A DNA stretch of 64,000 bases from Mesorhizobium sp. WSM4904 (GTDB taxonomy: Bacteria; Pseudomonadota; Alphaproteobacteria; Rhizobiales; Rhizobiaceae), in the NCBI RefSeq assembly GCF_029674545.1, contig NZ_CP121354.1, positions 3,047,001 to 3,111,000 on the forward strand. The letters run 5' to 3'. Under the pieces are notes generated by a model that worked only from the letters and a program-made list of their open reading frames with translations, was not told the origin of the DNA and made no database searches. A program made the position numbers and the translations under genes. This document shows, piece after piece, positions 62,649 through 64,000 of this stretch. Each line of letters starts with the position of its first letter. The stretch's first letter is position 1.

Positions 62649-64000
62649 ATGTCTTTCGGGCGGATGGCGCGCCGCTTCTGCGGGCTTCTCACGATATTGA
62701 TGCTGATGTCTCTTCCCCAGCCGGACCCGGCGCATGCCAGCGACTGCACCTCTTTCTCAGGCGTCTGCGTGGATGAGCGCCTGACGTTCAACGGAAACTC
62801 CCGCATCCTCGAGATCACCCTGTGGCCAGATGGAAATACTGACGTCTTTAACGTAATCGTGCCCGGACAACCCCAGACGGAATGGAAAACGGGTTCAGTT
62901 CTAAGGCTAGCGGTTCAGCCGGATGGCACGGTGACCTATTCGGCACAGGGTTGCTTCGGCGGCAAATATGGACTCTCGTCGAGTTGCGGGAATTGGCGCC
63001 AGGTCACGCGGCGATTCCCGCCGCTCGTTACTGCCAATACCGGCAGAAACAGGGGAGACTCGACCTTATCAACTGCCGAAACGGGTGTCGATCGACCGGG
63101 CCACGATTACGACCGGTTCGATTTGGAGGCCACAATCGCAGGCTTCGGATCCTGCAAGTCGGCGTGCGAGTCCGACGCGAACTGCAAGGCTTGGACTTAC
63201 GTCAAGGCGGGCATTCAAGGTCCGAAAGCAATATGCTGGCTGAAATCGGCTGTGCCACCGCCAACGCCGAACGGCTGTTGCGTCTCGGGTGCGAAGGCGC
63301 AGACAGCCTCGGCACCTCAGCCACCGCCGGAGAAGCCCATCAAGCACACCGGCAGGGGCAACGCGTGTGTCGCCTACGGCGATCGCATGTCAGCCATTGC
63401 CGGCGAGGCGCGCGGTCTTGGCTGCAAATTCGTCCAGATCGCCCCTTGGAACAATCCCCACGACTATTGGCTGCTGCGATGCGTGGCGCATTCCGGTGAC
63501 GGTGTCGCCGATTCCGAGGAGGCCAGGTTCAAGCAGCGATTGAATGACTGTAAGAGCGGCGGTGGAGATAGCGCCGCCGCGGCAGATGGGGGTGGTGACC
63601 GGGCCGACAACTCCTGCGGCGGTGGGACGGCGACGGTGGTGATCAACCAGCCGGGGCTGGACAAGCTCAACGTGCGCAATGGTCCCGACGGCCAGGTGAC
63701 CGGCACGGTTCCGGAAGGCCAGGCTGTGTCGGTGACCGGTCCGTGCGGCGGGACAGGCGGCGCTGCAGGTATCATCGCAAACAAGCCAAGCGGCGGCGAT
63801 GGCTGGTGCCGGATCAGCGCGCCGGTGTCCGGCTGCGTCTCAGCCCGGTTTCTGAAGTTCGGCGGCGGGGCAGCCGGCTTTGCCAAGAGCGCGGCTGGAT
63901 TCGCCAAGCCGAAAGAAAAGCAGGCATCGGCGTCTGCAGCGGCCGGCTTCGGCGGAAGCTGGAGCGCCAATGCCGACAACGTCGCCTACGACCTCTCGCT
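62649..64000 (+). CDS. Exported PAN/apple and SH3 domain protein (partial, runs off the window)
   Basis: 450 codons are visible from the ATG at 62649 (AGGAG 7 nt before; an in-frame ATG at 62601 is less well placed). Signal peptide FCGLLTILMLMSLPQPDPAHA. A PAN/apple domain lies around residues 145-215 (DRPGHDYDRFDLEATIAGFGS, then C-K-S-A-C-E-S-D-A-N-C and CWLKSAVPPPTPNGCCVSGA). Then a Cys-pair region and an SH3b-like unit nearly identical to that of the preceding gene (VVINQPGLDKLNVRNGPDGQ). The start of the same C-terminal beta domain follows (FGGSWSANADNVAYDLS). The end is cut by the window edge. Confidence 0.87.
   Translation, partial: MSFGRMARRFCGLLTILMLMSLPQPDPAHASDCTSFSGVCVDERLTFNGNSRILEITLWPDGNTDVFNVIVPGQPQTEWKTGSVLRLAVQPDGTVTYSAQGCFGGKYGLSSSCGNWRQVTRRFPPLVTANTGRNRGDSTLSTAETGVDRPGHDYDRFDLEATIAGFGSCKSACESDANCKAWTYVKAGIQGPKAICWLKSAVPPPTPNGCCVSGAKAQTASAPQPPPEKPIKHTGRGNACVAYGDRMSAIAGEARGLGCKFVQIAPWNNPHDYWLLRCVAHSGDGVADSEEARFKQRLNDCKSGGGDSAAAADGGGDRADNSCGGGTATVVINQPGLDKLNVRNGPDGQVTGTVPEGQAVSVTGPCGGTGGAAGIIANKPSGGDGWCRISAPVSGCVSARFLKFGGGAAGFAKSAAGFAKPKEKQASASAAAGFGGSWSANADNVAYDLS

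Overview
The window is high-GC DNA of a soil or plant-associated alphaproteobacterium. Gene content (DUF982, DUF4142, EcfG-type promoters, opine-type amine dehydrogenase subunits, many amino-acid ABC and DadA genes, a rhizobial type of intergenic palindrome) fits Mesorhizobium or a close relative. This is inferred from family content only; there is no rRNA or intact tRNA to anchor it.

Layout. (1) Bases 1-6.3 kb are a bed of broken genes: an RND pump, arsC, an ars-type flavoprotein, a LigD-like DNA ligase, a sugar-ABC ATPase and a YihY/BrkB piece are fused end to end. A few small intact genes lie among them. (2) Bases 3-12 kb and 21-26 kb carry short stress-type genes: DUF4142, DUF3618, a holin-like membrane protein, a ferritin-like DUF892 protein, a low-affinity iron permease and a GFA/SDR/DUF2269 operon. 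Seven of these transcription units and the XoxF operon are preceded by the same element, GGAAC, a 16 or 17 nt spacer, then GGTT or CGTT. This matches the known alphaproteobacterial general-stress (EcfG/RpoE2) promoter, so the region looks like a stress regulon island. (3) Bases 12.0-21.3 kb form one long minus-strand operon: a GlcG/HbpS-type heme-binding protein, a lanthanide-type PQQ alcohol dehydrogenase (XoxF, with the DYDG metal motif), XoxJ, a lipoprotein cytochrome c, a caa3-type cytochrome oxidase (CoxB-cytochrome c fusion, CoxA, CoxC), a small membrane protein, CtaG and a last cytochrome c. It reads as a complete route from alcohol oxidation to oxygen, and its best promoter candidate is a perfect EcfG-type site.

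(4) Bases 26.5-56.6 kb are catabolic. A Rieske-tailed oxidoreductase and a LysR/D-amino-acid-oxidase pair come first. They are followed by a hydantoinase/oxoprolinase pair (HyuA/HyuB), the gamma, alpha and probably beta subunits of an opine/hydroxyproline-type flavin dehydrogenase, an AsnC/Lrp regulator and a dipeptide-type ABC transporter. Then come two type II HAD enzymes, a class III aminotransferase, a PuuB-like oxidase, two aldehyde dehydrogenases, a tartrate/isopropylmalate-type dehydrogenase, a cupin, a GhrA-type reductase, an ArgE-type deacetylase and two related two-domain GNAT acetyltransferases. Together they suggest uptake and stepwise breakdown of an N-containing substrate (opine, hydantoin or modified polyamine/amino acid) to a dicarboxylate. 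The substrate cannot be read from sequence.

(5) Bases 56.6-64 kb hold more degenerate sequence (including a frameshifted second copy of the small gene at 3.4 kb), a LuxR-type regulator, a perfect 22-bp palindrome, an OmpA-domain protein and two tandem exported SH3-domain paralogues. The second paralogue, with a PAN/apple domain, runs off the right edge.
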